Shown: piece after piece, positions 32,243 through 41,768 of the stretch
Layout of the letters: every line of letters begins with the position of its first letter
Position numbering within the stretch: the stretch's first letter is position 1
Origin: Paraburkholderia sp. SOS3
Lineage (GTDB): Bacteria > Pseudomonadota > Gammaproteobacteria > Burkholderiales > Burkholderiaceae
Assembly (NCBI RefSeq): GCF_001922345.1
Contig: NZ_CP018811.1
Coordinates: 1,364,001 to 1,428,000, forward strand
DNA: 64,000 nt
Direction of reading: 5' to 3'
The notes under the pieces: model-generated
Database searches by the model: none
What the model was told of the DNA's origin: nothing
Seen by the model: only the letters and a program-made list of their open reading frames with translations
Position numbers and translations under genes: made by a program

Positions 32243-34369
32243 TCAGGTTCCGTCCGTCGCTCCCCGTGTGCGCGGCGTGCCGCCGCCGTCGTTGCTTGCG
32301 CCATCGAGCGCCTGGAACAGCGTCGCTGTTTGCAAGAGTTCGGGAAGCAGGTGCCCTTGAGGCTGCCGCGGCCCGTAGACGACATCGAGCGGAATGCCGA
32401 AACGGCCGAAGCTTTGCACATAGCCCGCGATCTGCGGGTTATAGCGGCTCCAGTCCGCGCGCATGCGCACGACGTTGTTGCTCGCGAGACGGCTGCGCAC
32501 GGGCGCCGTATCGAGCACGGCGAGCTCATTGACCTTGCACGTCAGGCACCAGCTCGCGGTTACGTCCACCAATACCGTTTTACCGCTGGCGACGAGCGGG
32601 GCGATCGCATTCGGATCGAATGCCTGCCATTCGCCCGGCTTGTCGGTGCGCGCCGGCGCGATCGATACCGGCACGCTCGCAAGCGCGATCGTGCCGACGG
32701 CCAGCACGGCAGTCGCGATGCCCGACCAGCGGTTCGCACGTGCGCCCTGAGCGGCCGATACGAACCCGCGCAGGCCGAGCAGCCCCGTCAGCATGACCGC
32801 CACAATCGCGGCGATCGTTGCGCCTGCAACCTTCAGCAACGAGGCAAGCAGCCAGATCGAGGTACCGAGCAGCAGCAATCCCATGACCTGGCGCAGGCGC
32901 ACCATCCACGCGCCGGGCCGCGGCAGCCATCTGGCGAGCGCGGGCACGACTGCGAGGACGATAAACGGCAGCGCCATGCCAATGCCGAGCGCGGCCAGCA
33001 CGGCGACGATGTCGATCGGATTGCGGGCCAGCGCGAAGCCGACGACGGTGCCGACGAACGGTGCGGAGCAGGGCGTGGCGAGCAGCGTGGCCAGCATGCC
33101 GGAAACGAACGCTTCGACAAGCGGCGCGCGTTGCGCGTTGCCTGCGCCGAATCGCGCGAATACCTGCGGCAGACCGATCGGCAGCCAGTCGAAGAAGCTT
33201 GCCGCGAAGAGCGTCGTCATGACCGCCATGCCGGCGAGAAACCACGGCTGCTGGAACTGGATGCCCCAGCCGAGCGTCGCGCCGGCGAGCTTCAATGCCG
33301 AGAGCGCGGCGGCGAGCAGCAGGAACGAGACGACGATGCCCGATGCCGTTGCGAGCGCGACGCGCCGTGCGGCCGCGCGTTCGGCGCCGGCCGATTTCAC
33401 GAGCGAAAACACCTTGATCGACAGCACGGGCAGCACGCAGGGCATGAAGTTCAGCACGAGGCCGCCAAGCAGCGCAAGCGCGAGGATCAGGGCGATGTTT
33501 TGCGTTCCGCCTGGCGGTGTCGAAGCGGACGGCCCCGCGAACGTCGCGGCACGCGCGCCATCGACGACCGTCAACTGCAGCGGTGCGTGAACGGTTGCCT
33601 GCGGGTCCGGGCGCGGCAGATCGACGTCGAGCTGTGCGCGATGTCCTTGATCGGACAGCTGCACGCGCGGTGCGGCGGGCAGACCTGCGCCTGCGCCTTC
33701 GACGAACAGATCGGGCGACTGGAACGCGGCGCCGGCGCTGCGCAGTTCGACCCTGAGGTGTTCACCGGTCTTCGTCGGTTCGAGGTCGTTGCGCACGACG
33801 CTGATGCCCGCTTGCGCCGCCGTTGCGGGCACGCTGCGTGCCGCGGCCGCAATGGCCGCTGCTTCGGCGGATGCGGCGCCGGTACCGGTACCGGCCGGTA
33901 ACGTCAGGCTGAGTTCCGCATGTTCGGGAACGCAGACGTTCGAGCAGGTCGCGTAATCGATGGTCAGTGCAAGATGTGTCGGTTGGTCTGGATGGGCCAG
34001 CCGGATTTTTACCGGCAGGATGAAGTCGCCGGTGTAGACGCTGTTTTGCAGGCCGGCGATCACGAGCCGCGACGGCGCGGGCCAGGAGACCGTTGTGCCC
34101 GCAACGTTTTGCGAAGCGGACCAGTTGAAGATGGGCGCAATGCCGGCATCGCCGGGCGTGCGCCAGTAGCCGTGCCATCCGGCCGGATAGCGGAATTCGA
34201 CGCCCGCATCGAGCGTATCGCCGTGCACGCTGTCGGTCGCGGTGACGATGCGCACGGCGGCGCGCTGATCGCCGGTCCAATCGGTAGCTGCGGCGCGGGC
34301 GGCAAGCGGCGCCGCGCCGGCGAGCGCGGCGAGCACGCATGCTGCGCCGATACGGGCGAATCGAAGCAT
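32243..34369 (-). CDS. DsbD/ScsB-like thiol:disulfide reductase
   Basis: 708-residue inner-membrane electron carrier that passes reducing power from cytoplasmic thioredoxin to the periplasm. A signal peptide (ending AARA) leads into a periplasmic DsbC-like N-domain to about residue 270, with CSNVCVPEH. The membrane domain (about 290-580) carries the conserved cysteines in NFMPCVLPVLS and LLATPCSAPFVG. A thioredoxin-like C-domain has the active site WCLTC (Cys608, Cys611). CLTC and the N-domain type resemble ScsB more than classical DsbD. The DUF1223 gene lies 37 bases upstream on the same strand, suggesting a shared periplasmic redox task, perhaps copper or oxidant defence. Confidence 0.88.
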   Translation of the reverse strand: MLRFARIGAACVLAALAGAAPLAARAAATDWTGDQRAAVRIVTATDSVHGDTLDAGVEFRYPAGWHGYWRTPGDAGIAPIFNWSASQNVAGTTVSWPAPSRLVIAGLQNSVYTGDFILPVKIRLAHPDQPTHLALTIDYATCSNVCVPEHAELSLTLPAGTGTGAASAEAAAIAAAARSVPATAAQAGISVVRNDLEPTKTGEHLRVELRSAGAAFQSPDLFVEGAGAGLPAAPRVQLSDQGHRAQLDVDLPRPDPQATVHAPLQLTVVDGARAATFAGPSASTPPGGTQNIALILALALLGGLVLNFMPCVLPVLSIKVFSLVKSAGAERAAARRVALATASGIVVSFLLLAAALSALKLAGATLGWGIQFQQPWFLAGMAVMTTLFAASFFDWLPIGLPQVFARFGAGNAQRAPLVEAFVSGMLATLLATPCSAPFVGTVVGFALARNPIDIVAVLAALGIGMALPFIVLAVVPALARWLPRPGAWMVRLRQVMGLLLLGTSIWLLASLLKVAGATIAAIVAVMLTGLLGLRGFVSAAQGARANRWSGIATAVLAVGTIALASVPVSIAPARTDKPGEWQAFDPNAIAPLVASGKTVLVDVTASWCLTCKVNELAVLDTAPVRSRLASNNVVRMRADWSRYNPQIAGYVQSFGRFGIPLDVVYGPRQPQGHLLPELLQTATLFQALDGASNDGGGTPRTRGATDGT

Positions 34370-34406
34370 TGCTCTCTCCTTCGTCGATGGCTTTCGGGGG
34401 CCTGCG

Positions 34407-35111
34407 TTACGGCTCGTTCGACACGCGTGCGGCGCCGACGATACGTCCGTCGGGCGCTTCGAGCAGCACCGCGGTTTTTTCCCCGGTGGGTGCGGCAGGC
34501 GTGAACGTGGCGGCCTTGCCCGACCATTGCCCGATCGGCTCGTAGGAGCGGACGATATTCGATTCCGTCAGCGTGCGGCCGCTGTTTTCGCCGCGCCCGA
34601 CCGGCGTCACATGCTGCGGGTCGTAGCCGACGAGCACGACGCGTGCGTTGCCGACACCGCTGCCGACGCTGACGGTGATCGCGTTACCTTTGCGAACACC
34701 GGTTACCGTCGCAGCGGTCGATCCGGCGTCCTTGGCCTCGCGAAAGGCCACTTCCGCCGCCGAGCGGTCGGAGCCGACGAACCCGACCGTGCCGTCGACG
34801 ACCATCTCGGGCGTATACGAGCCGTCACCGAAGCGGTGGGCGTAGGCCGCTTGCCGTTCGGTCGCGATGTCGAGTGAATACGGGTCTTTCCAGCCGAGGT
34901 TGTTCCAGTAAGTCACATGAAATGCGAGCGGCAGCAGATCGTCGCGTTTCTGGCTCAGATCGGACAGGAATGCGTCGGCGGGCGGGCACGACGAACAGCC
35001 TTCGGATGTGAACAGTTCGACGACGACGGGGCGCGGCGCGGGGGCCGAAGTCGCGGCGGCGGCCGGCAAGGCGGCAAGCAGGGCAAGGGATGCAAGCAGA
35101 CGACGGTACAT
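34407..35111 (-). CDS. DUF1223 exported thioredoxin-like protein
   Basis: 234-residue exported protein. Signal peptide MYRRLLASLALLAALPAAAA is followed by VVVELFTSEGCSSCPPADAF, the DUF1223 signature with a CxxC redox pair. Later blocks include FHVTYWNNLGWKDPYS and YTPEMVVDGTVGFVG. The fold is thioredoxin-like and the protein is expected in the periplasm. The CSSC pair and its place before the ScsB-like reductase gene make it a candidate partner that receives electrons from it. Confidence 0.88.
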   Translation of the reverse strand: MYRRLLASLALLAALPAAAATSAPAPRPVVVELFTSEGCSSCPPADAFLSDLSQKRDDLLPLAFHVTYWNNLGWKDPYSLDIATERQAAYAHRFGDGSYTPEMVVDGTVGFVGSDRSAAEVAFREAKDAGSTAATVTGVRKGNAITVSVGSGVGNARVVLVGYDPQHVTPVGRGENSGRTLTESNIVRSYEPIGQWSGKAATFTPAAPTGEKTAVLLEAPDGRIVGAARVSNEP

Positions 35112-35298
35112 GATCGGACTCCAGGAAAAGGTTGCGTCATGTGTTGGTCGTCGTGCGGGCGTGGGAATGACAGGGTGGGGTGAAAAAGTTTGGGCCCCGC
35201 CTTATGACATTGACGTATAAACGTATCCCTTTTGCTTCGTTGACGCACAGCAACATGCGGCCGTAGATTCACGGTTTTCCTTCGACGGAACCTCTTTC

Positions 35299-36204
35299 GT
35301 GTCCACTCCCGCTTTTGCCGCGGAGTCTGCGAATCCATCCGCCCGGCTTCAGCAGGACTTCGACATCGTTGCGTTCGACGCGCCGCTCGGCGCCGAAGTG
35401 ATCGGCCTCGATCTTTCGCAACCGCTTTCCGGCGACGACTTCGCGCGCATTCACCGTGCGCATCTCGACTATCACGTGCTCGTGTTCCGCGACCAGCGCA
35501 TCACGCCCGACGAACACGTTGCGTTCAGCCGCCGCTTCGGCCCGCTGCAAAACCACGTGCTGCGCCAGTTTGCATTGCCCGGTCATCCCGAAGTGCTGAT
35601 CGTGTCGAACATCGTCGAGAACGGCAAACCGATCGGGCTCGGCGATGCGGGCCACTTCTGGCATTCGGACCTGTCGTACAAGGAAAAGCCGAGCATGGGC
35701 TCGCTGCTGCATGCACAGGAGCTGCCGGCGCAAGGCGGCGATACGCTGTTCGCGAACATGCATGCGGCCTATGACACGCTGCCCGCGCATCTGCGCAAAG
35801 CGGTGGAAGGCTTGCGCGCCGAGCACACGTATCTCGCGCGCTATGCGGAACTGCAGGCGCGTAGCCCGTGGCGCCCGAACCTTACGCCTGAACAGATCGC
35901 CGAAGTGAAGCCGGTCGTGCATCCGGTGGTGCGCACGCACCCGGAGACGGGCCGCAAGGCGATTTTCGTCAGCGAGCACTTCACGACGCGCATCGTCGGC
36001 ATGCCCGAAGACGAAAGCCGTGCGCTGCTCGACGAACTCTTTGCGCACAGCGTGCGGGCCGAGCATTTATATCGCCATCAATGGCGCGCGCACGATATCG
36101 TGTTCTGGGACAACCGCTCGCTGATGCATCTCGCGGCAGGCACGCCCGATCACCTGCGTCGCAAGATGTATCGAACGACGATCGAAGGCGACGTGCCGTT
36201 CTGA
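35299..36204 (+). CDS. TauD/TfdA-family Fe(II)/2-oxoglutarate dioxygenase
   Basis: 301-residue dioxygenase of the TauD/TfdA family. The iron-binding HxD is His122-Ser-Asp124 (FWHSDLSYK), the distal His is His277 (SLMHLAAG) and the 2-oxoglutarate-binding Arg follows in RRKMYRTTI. It starts at GTG 35299. Taurine dioxygenases usually sit with taurine ABC genes; none is present here, so the substrate may be another sulfonate, an aryloxyacid or an unrelated compound. It is a single gene. Confidence 0.85.
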   Translation: MSTPAFAAESANPSARLQQDFDIVAFDAPLGAEVIGLDLSQPLSGDDFARIHRAHLDYHVLVFRDQRITPDEHVAFSRRFGPLQNHVLRQFALPGHPEVLIVSNIVENGKPIGLGDAGHFWHSDLSYKEKPSMGSLLHAQELPAQGGDTLFANMHAAYDTLPAHLRKAVEGLRAEHTYLARYAELQARSPWRPNLTPEQIAEVKPVVHPVVRTHPETGRKAIFVSEHFTTRIVGMPEDESRALLDELFAHSVRAEHLYRHQWRAHDIVFWDNRSLMHLAAGTPDHLRRKMYRTTIEGDVPF

Positions 36205-36235
36205 TCGAGCCGGTGCGCTGAACCGCGGGCGGCGC

Positions 36236-36871
36236 TTACTTGCCGGGTTTGCGCACCGCCCGCACCTTGCCGCTCGCACCGCCTCCGCAGTAAAACAGAT
36301 CGGCGCCGTTCGATTCGAGGCCCGACACACCGGTTCCCTGCGGCATCTCGAGTTTTTCGCGCACCTCGCCCGTTTGCGCATCGATATGCCGCAATTCACT
36401 TTCGTCGCCTTCCCAGGTGCCGTGCCATAGCTCGTCGCCGACCCATGTGACGCCTGTCACGAAGCGGTTCGATTCGATCGTGCGCAGAACCGCGCCCGTT
36501 TGCGGATCGATCTGATGGATCTTGCGTTCGCGATACACGCCGACCCACAGCGTGCCTTCGGCCCACGTGAGTCCCGAATCGCCGCCGTTGCCCGGCGCCG
36601 GTATCGTCGCGAGCACGCGGCCCGTTTGCGGATCGATCTTCTGGATGCGGCTGTCCGCGATCTGGAACAGGTGACGGCCGTCGAATGCGGTGCCCGCATC
36701 GGCGGCGACATCGATCGAACGCAGCGTATTGCCGCTCGCCGGATCGAATGCCTTGAGCGTTTCGCCGGCGGCGATCCAGACGCGTTTGCCGTCATAGCTG
36801 ACGCCGTGCACCTTGTCGACCCCGGGGAAGGGACCGTATTCGTGAACCACTTCGGCGGGCGATCGTTTCAT
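36236..36871 (-). CDS. Beta-propeller protein of YncE/glutamine-cyclotransferase type
   Basis: 211-residue soluble protein built from four repeats of the form I-D-P-Q-T-G-x-V-L-x-T-I: AFDPASGNTLRSID, KIDPQTGRVLATI, QIDPQTGAVLRTIE and HIDAQTGEVREKLE. These are blades of a propeller. There is no signal peptide, which is unusual for YncE-like proteins. The ATG at 36871 follows a strong GGAGGA site. No catalytic residues are recognised; it may bind a ligand or another protein. Confidence 0.7.
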   Translation of the reverse strand: MKRSPAEVVHEYGPFPGVDKVHGVSYDGKRVWIAAGETLKAFDPASGNTLRSIDVAADAGTAFDGRHLFQIADSRIQKIDPQTGRVLATIPAPGNGGDSGLTWAEGTLWVGVYRERKIHQIDPQTGAVLRTIESNRFVTGVTWVGDELWHGTWEGDESELRHIDAQTGEVREKLEMPQGTGVSGLESNGADLFYCGGGASGKVRAVRKPGK

Positions 36872-37026
36872 GGCGGGCTCCTCCTGTGTCGTGTGACCGG
36901 CGCGGATCGTCGATGCATGCATCGTAGCCGCCCGGCCGCACAGCAGGGGAGTAACAAGACCGTCGTGAATCGCGATTCGGCGCGCGGCTCAGGCGATTCG
37001 CGATTGCACGGTTTGCGCGCGGCGCC

Positions 37027-38289
37027 TCAAACGTCCCGCTTATGCACCCAGTAATTGAGTCCCGCACACAGCACGAGCAGGGTGCCGGTGACGAAGAACA
37101 CCTGATGCAGGCCCACATGCGCGCCGATCTGTCCGCCGACGAGCGGACCGATCACCTGGCCGGAGAATTGCGCCGATTGCAGATAGCCGAGCGTCTTGCC
37201 CGAATGGCTTTCGTCGACGAGGTGCCGCACCATCTTCGCGATCGACGGCAACAGGCCCGCGATCGTCATGCCCATCAGGCCGCGCAGCAGCGCGAGTTGC
37301 CACCATTGTGTGACGAATGCCTGCGGCAGCATGACGAGGCCGGTTACGGCGAGGCAGCCGATGATCACGTTCCAGCTGCCGATGCGATCGGCGAGCGCGC
37401 CCAGACGCGGCGCGGTCAGCATGCTGCCGAACGCGGATGCCGCCATGATGATGCCGGCCATGCGCGCAAGATGTTCGTGCGGCACGCCGAGCTGGCCGAC
37501 GTACACGGTGATGATCGGCTCGATCGACATATTCGCGAACAGCACCATCATCGCGGTGACGAGCAGCACGCCGATCATCGTCCGATGCGCGGCGGGGCGG
37601 TGCGCGTCGGCGCCGCTCGCGCGCGGCTTCGTATCGGCGTGGCGATCGAAGTCTTCGCGGACGAGGAAAATCGTCGCGGCGGCGGCGACCGCGATCATTG
37701 CGCCGCCGACGAAAAACGTGCCGCGAATGCCGACGAGGTCGGGCAGAAAGCCGCCGACGAGCGGCCCGATCAGATTGCCGGACAAGGCGCCCGTCGATAG
37801 CACGCCGAGCGCCCAGCCGGCGCGTTCGCGCGGCGCCTGCGTGCCGATCATCACGATCGATGCGGACGCGTAGCCGCCGACGAGCCCGGCGATGAGGCGC
37901 AGCGTGACGAGCTCGGCCACGCTATGTGCGACGCCGATCAGCGACATCACGACGGCCATGCCGATCGCGGCACGCACGAGCATCGGTTTGCGACCGAAGC
38001 GGTCCGCGAGACGCCCCCAGACCGGCGCGGTGATCGCGGTGCCGAAAAAGGTCGCGCCGAACGCCACGCCCGACCACTGGACGACCTCGGCCGGCGACTT
38101 CACGCCGAGCTGCGCGACGTAGAGCGGCAGAAACGGCAGCAGCATGGAGAGGCTCACCAGCGTGGTGAACGAGCCGAAGACGCAGACGGCGAGATTGCGC
38201 TTCCAGTACGACTGGTTGCGTACGACATAACTGGCGGGTTCGGGCTGCGCGACGGTTGCCTGCTTGATGGTGTTCACGGAAAGAGCCAT
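37027..38289 (-). CDS. MFS multidrug-type efflux transporter (MdtG/TetA-like)
   Basis: 420-residue inner-membrane carrier of the DHA1 drug:H+ antiporter type with 12 predicted helices. The motif GRLADRFGRKPMLVRAA after helix 2 is the classic MFS loop, and LSTGALSGNLIGPLVGGFLP in helix 5 is the antiporter motif C; QFSGQVIGPLVGGQIG repeats it in the second half. It probably exports a drug or metabolite. The start at 38289 has no strong ribosome site. Its promoter should lie in the AT-rich gap that follows upstream. Confidence 0.87.
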   Translation of the reverse strand: MALSVNTIKQATVAQPEPASYVVRNQSYWKRNLAVCVFGSFTTLVSLSMLLPFLPLYVAQLGVKSPAEVVQWSGVAFGATFFGTAITAPVWGRLADRFGRKPMLVRAAIGMAVVMSLIGVAHSVAELVTLRLIAGLVGGYASASIVMIGTQAPRERAGWALGVLSTGALSGNLIGPLVGGFLPDLVGIRGTFFVGGAMIAVAAAATIFLVREDFDRHADTKPRASGADAHRPAAHRTMIGVLLVTAMMVLFANMSIEPIITVYVGQLGVPHEHLARMAGIIMAASAFGSMLTAPRLGALADRIGSWNVIIGCLAVTGLVMLPQAFVTQWWQLALLRGLMGMTIAGLLPSIAKMVRHLVDESHSGKTLGYLQSAQFSGQVIGPLVGGQIGAHVGLHQVFFVTGTLLVLCAGLNYWVHKRDV

Positions 38290-38626
38290 TGGACCCTCAT
38301 GTTGGTGTGCGACTTCCGACGGTTCGCAACGTGCGGCGACATCCGCCGTTTAATCACATCAATGAGTGCTTGTCACGCGCTTGCATCGCGTTCGACGCAA
38401 TGACGACCAACGTAGGATAGGTGTAAACACGTATCTTAAAAAATGAATTGATGTGATTTTGAGTATCTCTATTTGAGATGACAAAGAATGCCGTCATGGC
38501 GGGGCGCGCACCTTCCTCTGCAGGCTGGAGCGGTGTGTGGAGCGGCTAGCTCATCTGACACGGCCCCAAGATCGCAAGGATCGCCAATCAGCCGAGGCAA
38601 CAACGACCTGTCCGCTTCCAGCGGCA
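38290..38626. promoter_or_regulatory. AT-rich gap with long-range inverted repeat
   Basis: About 340 bases without a gene between the MFS start and the 3' end of the HTH regulator gene. AATCACATCAAT at 38352-38363 has its perfect reverse complement ATTGATGTGATT at 38447-38458, 83 bases apart. A smaller dyad ATCTC-N5-GAGAT lies at 38465-38479. It probably contains the MFS promoter and operators; the rest (38480-38626) shows nothing. Confidence 0.5.
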
Positions 38627-39844
38627 CTACCCCTCCGCCAACACCGGCAACAACAACATCGCCGAAATCCCCGTCCCACCCGGCGTCATCCAGCGCCGCG
38701 CGCGTCCCTGCCCGAACCACTGCACCTTGCCTGCCTGCGCAAGCTGCTCGAGCGCGCGCTGCACGGTCCGTTGGCTCGCGCCAGACGCGAGCGCGAGCGC
38801 TGAACTCGACCACGATTCGCCGTCGGACAGAAACGCGAGCATCGCCGCGTGCTCCCCCTCGACTGGCTGCGCAAGCACTATCACCTCGCGCGACGCGCGC
38901 GGCGCCAGCACGAAGCCACGCTGCGTCGCCTGAATGCCGGCGAGCGCGCGTAGCATCGAGCGCAACCGTCCAAGTTCGACGCGCAGCCGTGCGCGATGCG
39001 TTTCGTCCGCGTGCTTTGTGCGAAAGGCGTGCGCAATGAGCACATCGCGTGGCACATCGGCGGGCCACGCTTGTGCAAGCGTGCGTGCAAGCGTGAACAG
39101 CACCGGCCGCCGCGCAAGGCGCACCGCTGTATTCGGATCGCGCACCACGTAACGGCACGCATCGACGACGAGCGCGGCCGAGTTCAGCACCGTTTCGACT
39201 TCGTCGAGTATCAGCAGCCTTTCTTCGCCGCGCGCGATCTGCCGCGCCGCGGGTGCCTCGAGCAGGCGCGTCGCGCTTTCGACTTCAGCGCTCAGCGCGG
39301 CAATGCCTGCTTCGCGCGCAGCGTGCCGGGCGCGCGCAAGCGCCGCGAGCGCCGGCTCGCTCTGCAGCCGCCGCATCGCAATGCCCGCGGCCACCAGTTC
39401 GTGCGCCGCACGGAGAGCCGGCGGCAAGGCGGCTGGAGCGAGCGCGCGAAGCGCTCGCTCCGCATCGTGCAGGCGCCCGATCAGCAGCAGCCGCCGCGCG
39501 GCCAGATATCTCCCATGCGCGGCATTCACGCGATCGCCGTGCGCATCGAGCGTCGCGCACGCCGCGTCGAGCGCTTTCGTCGGCCAGTGCAGATCGCGCG
39601 ACGCGAGCGCGATCTCCGCCTCGGCCACCACGCAGCGCGCCCGCGCGACGGTTTCCCTCGCGCCGAATGCGCGTGCTGCGCTGCGCACAAGCACGCGTGC
39701 GCGCGCGAACTCGCCGAGCTGCGCCATCGCGATGCCGCGCAGCGCCAGCGCCGGCGCGTCGTCGCGCAACGCAACACGGTTGAGCGCGCCGAGCGGGTCG
39801 CCTGCGGCGAGCGCGCGCGCCGCCGACGTGATCAGCGAATCCAT
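38627..39844 (-). CDS. Helix-turn-helix regulator with alpha-helical (TPR-like) N-terminal region
   Basis: 405-residue, extremely Ala/Arg-rich protein. Residues 1-200 look like helical repeats (pairs such as ALALRGIAMAQLGEFARARV). A middle region contains RARLRVELGRLRSMLRALAG. The C-terminal part has ALASGASQRTVQRALEQLAQAGKVQWFGQG, given here by its key turn, which reads as a winged helix. It is divergent from the DUF899 gene across 141 bases and is its likely regulator. The exact family is not recognised. Confidence 0.72.
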   Translation of the reverse strand: MDSLITSAARALAAGDPLGALNRVALRDDAPALALRGIAMAQLGEFARARVLVRSAARAFGARETVARARCVVAEAEIALASRDLHWPTKALDAACATLDAHGDRVNAAHGRYLAARRLLLIGRLHDAERALRALAPAALPPALRAAHELVAAGIAMRRLQSEPALAALARARHAAREAGIAALSAEVESATRLLEAPAARQIARGEERLLILDEVETVLNSAALVVDACRYVVRDPNTAVRLARRPVLFTLARTLAQAWPADVPRDVLIAHAFRTKHADETHRARLRVELGRLRSMLRALAGIQATQRGFVLAPRASREVIVLAQPVEGEHAAMLAFLSDGESWSSSALALASGASQRTVQRALEQLAQAGKVQWFGQGRARRWMTPGGTGISAMLLLPVLAEG

Positions 39845-39985
39845 TTATGCGAATCCCGACACACTTGTCACTCCCTCCATCGCGGCTGCGCGCATTAGTC
39901 TGGCATCACGACATCGACACCGCACCGGTTCCGCTGTTTCGTTAGCCGAACATCTGTCGAAGGATACCTAAAGGAGGAACGCAAA

Positions 39986-40792
39986 ATGACGACGCATGCA
40001 ACCGGAACGCGCGATCAATGGCTCGCGGCCCGCCTCGAACTGCTCGAAGCGGAAAAGGAATACACGCGGCGCGGCGACGAACTTGCGCAGCGCCGACAGG
40101 CGCTGCCATGGGTGCGCATCGACAAGACTTACCGCTTCGACACCGATGAAGGAACCGTCACGCTGCCCGAGCTTTTCAAAGGGCGTTCGCAATTGATCGT
40201 GTATCACTTCATGTTTGGGCCCGACTACAAGGCGGGCTGTCCGTCCTGCTCGGCCGTCGCCGATGGCTTCGACGGCATCGCGGTCCATCTCGCGCATCAC
40301 GACGTGATGCTGACCGCCGTGTCGCGCGCGCCGCTCGAGAAATTGCACGCCTACCGGCAGCGCATGGGCTGGTCGTTCCCATGGGCCTCGTCGCTCGATA
40401 GCGACTTCAACTTCGACTTCAACGTGTCGTTCACCGCGCAGCAGCAGCGCTTGGGAACGGTCGAGTACAACTACGAACGCGGCGGCCATGCGATGGACGT
40501 CACGCCGCCGCCCGCACCTGTCGCCGAATTCGCCGCGCGCTGCGGCACCGATGCGGCGACTTACTCGCTCGACCGGCCCGGCGTCAGCACTTTCGTGCTC
40601 GAGGATGGCGTGGTCTATCACGCGTACTCGACCTATGCGCGCGGCGTCGACGGCGTGTGGGGCATGTACCAGTGGCTCGACCGCGCGCCGAAAGGCCGCA
40701 ACGAAACGGGCGTCTGGTGGCGCAGGCATGACGAATATGGCAAGCACGACACGCGCGATAAACATGGGGATCAGGGCAGAGCGGTGCGGTGA
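39986..40792 (+). CDS. DUF899 family thioredoxin-like protein
   Basis: 268-residue cytoplasmic protein with the DUF899 pattern: RRGDELAQRRQALPWVRIDK, LFKGRSQLIVYHFMFGPDYK, then a CPSCS motif and PWASSLDSDFNFDFNV near the middle, and WGMYQWLDRAPKGRNE at the end. The fold is thioredoxin-like, but the CxxC is shifted from the classical site; function is not established. An AGGAGG site precedes the ATG. The DUF2182 gene follows after 3 bases, so the pair is one operon. Confidence 0.85.
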   Translation: MTTHATGTRDQWLAARLELLEAEKEYTRRGDELAQRRQALPWVRIDKTYRFDTDEGTVTLPELFKGRSQLIVYHFMFGPDYKAGCPSCSAVADGFDGIAVHLAHHDVMLTAVSRAPLEKLHAYRQRMGWSFPWASSLDSDFNFDFNVSFTAQQQRLGTVEYNYERGGHAMDVTPPPAPVAEFAARCGTDAATYSLDRPGVSTFVLEDGVVYHAYSTYARGVDGVWGMYQWLDRAPKGRNETGVWWRRHDEYGKHDTRDKHGDQGRAVR

Positions 40793-40795
40793 ATC

Positions 40796-41674
40796 GTGAA
40801 CGTTGTCCGCACAACCGATGTGGCTCCGCGTGAACAGCATGCCGCCGCTTCGGTTTCCACCTCTGCTTCGCGGCGCCTGTTCTTCGGTGTGTCTGCGTTG
40901 CTGTTTATCGCGAGCGCGGCGCTGACGGCGATCGTCTGCGTCTCGATGTCCGCGATGGGCGATATGCCGATGCCCGGCGGCTGGTCGATGTCGATGACAT
41001 GGTCGCGGATGTGCGGGCAGACGTGGCCGCGTGCAGCCGCATCGTTTCTCGGCATGTGGATCGTGATGATGGCCGCGATGATGCTGCCCTCGCTTGCGCC
41101 GACGTTGTGGCGCTATCACGAGTCGGCCCTCCGTCCCGGACAGTCACGCGCGGGGCATTTGACCGCTTGCGCCGGCGCGGGCTACTTCGTTGTCTGGGTT
41201 GTGCTCGGGGCAGCCGTGTTTCCTCCCGGTGCTGCTCTTGCCGCGCTCGCCATGCAGTGGCCCGCGTTTGCGCGCAGCGTTCCGGTGATGACCGGCGCGC
41301 TTGTGCTGCTCGCCGGCATGCTGCAGCTCAGTTCGTGGAAGGCGCGTCATCTTGCGTGCGGTCGCGATCGGTTTGATTGCGTCGTGCAGCGCAGACATGC
41401 GTTAGCTGCCGCCCATGTCCATGCGTGGCGCGACGGATTGCGCCACGGTGTTCACTGCGCCTGCTGCTGCGCAGGCTTGACAGCGGCTCTTCTCGCCGTC
41501 GGCATGATGGACCTGCGCGCAATGGCGGCGGTCACGGCGGCAATTACCGCGGAACGGGTCGCACCAAACGGCGAGCGCGTCGCACGCGCGATCGGCGCGA
41601 TTGTCGTGATGATCGGGCTATCGATGCTTGCGCGTGCGTTGGGAGTTGCTGCGGCCACGGCCTGGCCGCAGTAG
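40796..41674 (+). CDS. DUF2182 predicted metal-binding integral membrane protein
   Basis: 292-residue inner-membrane protein with about six helices. Key DUF2182 blocks are present: MWIVMMAAMMLPSLAPTLW, the Met-rich loop MGDMPMPGGWSMSMTW, and the Cys cluster in GVHCACCCAGLTAALLAVGM. The Met, His and Cys richness suggests metal handling. It starts at GTG 40796, 3 bases after the DUF899 stop. Family function is unknown. Confidence 0.85.
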   Translation: MNVVRTTDVAPREQHAAASVSTSASRRLFFGVSALLFIASAALTAIVCVSMSAMGDMPMPGGWSMSMTWSRMCGQTWPRAAASFLGMWIVMMAAMMLPSLAPTLWRYHESALRPGQSRAGHLTACAGAGYFVVWVVLGAAVFPPGAALAALAMQWPAFARSVPVMTGALVLLAGMLQLSSWKARHLACGRDRFDCVVQRRHALAAAHVHAWRDGLRHGVHCACCCAGLTAALLAVGMMDLRAMAAVTAAITAERVAPNGERVARAIGAIVVMIGLSMLARALGVAAATAWPQ

Positions 41675-41768
41675 CCTCTTCGCGTCTTTACGCCCTGCGC
41701 CGCGGCGGCACCCGACACCGCAACCGATGCCCGTCGCATCACACGCGCGTCGCGCGTCGCGTATCGCA

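Noticed and set aside
35299..36204. Assignment as tauD proper
   Set aside because: The family motifs fit, but there are no taurine transport genes nearby and the substrate pocket cannot be judged.
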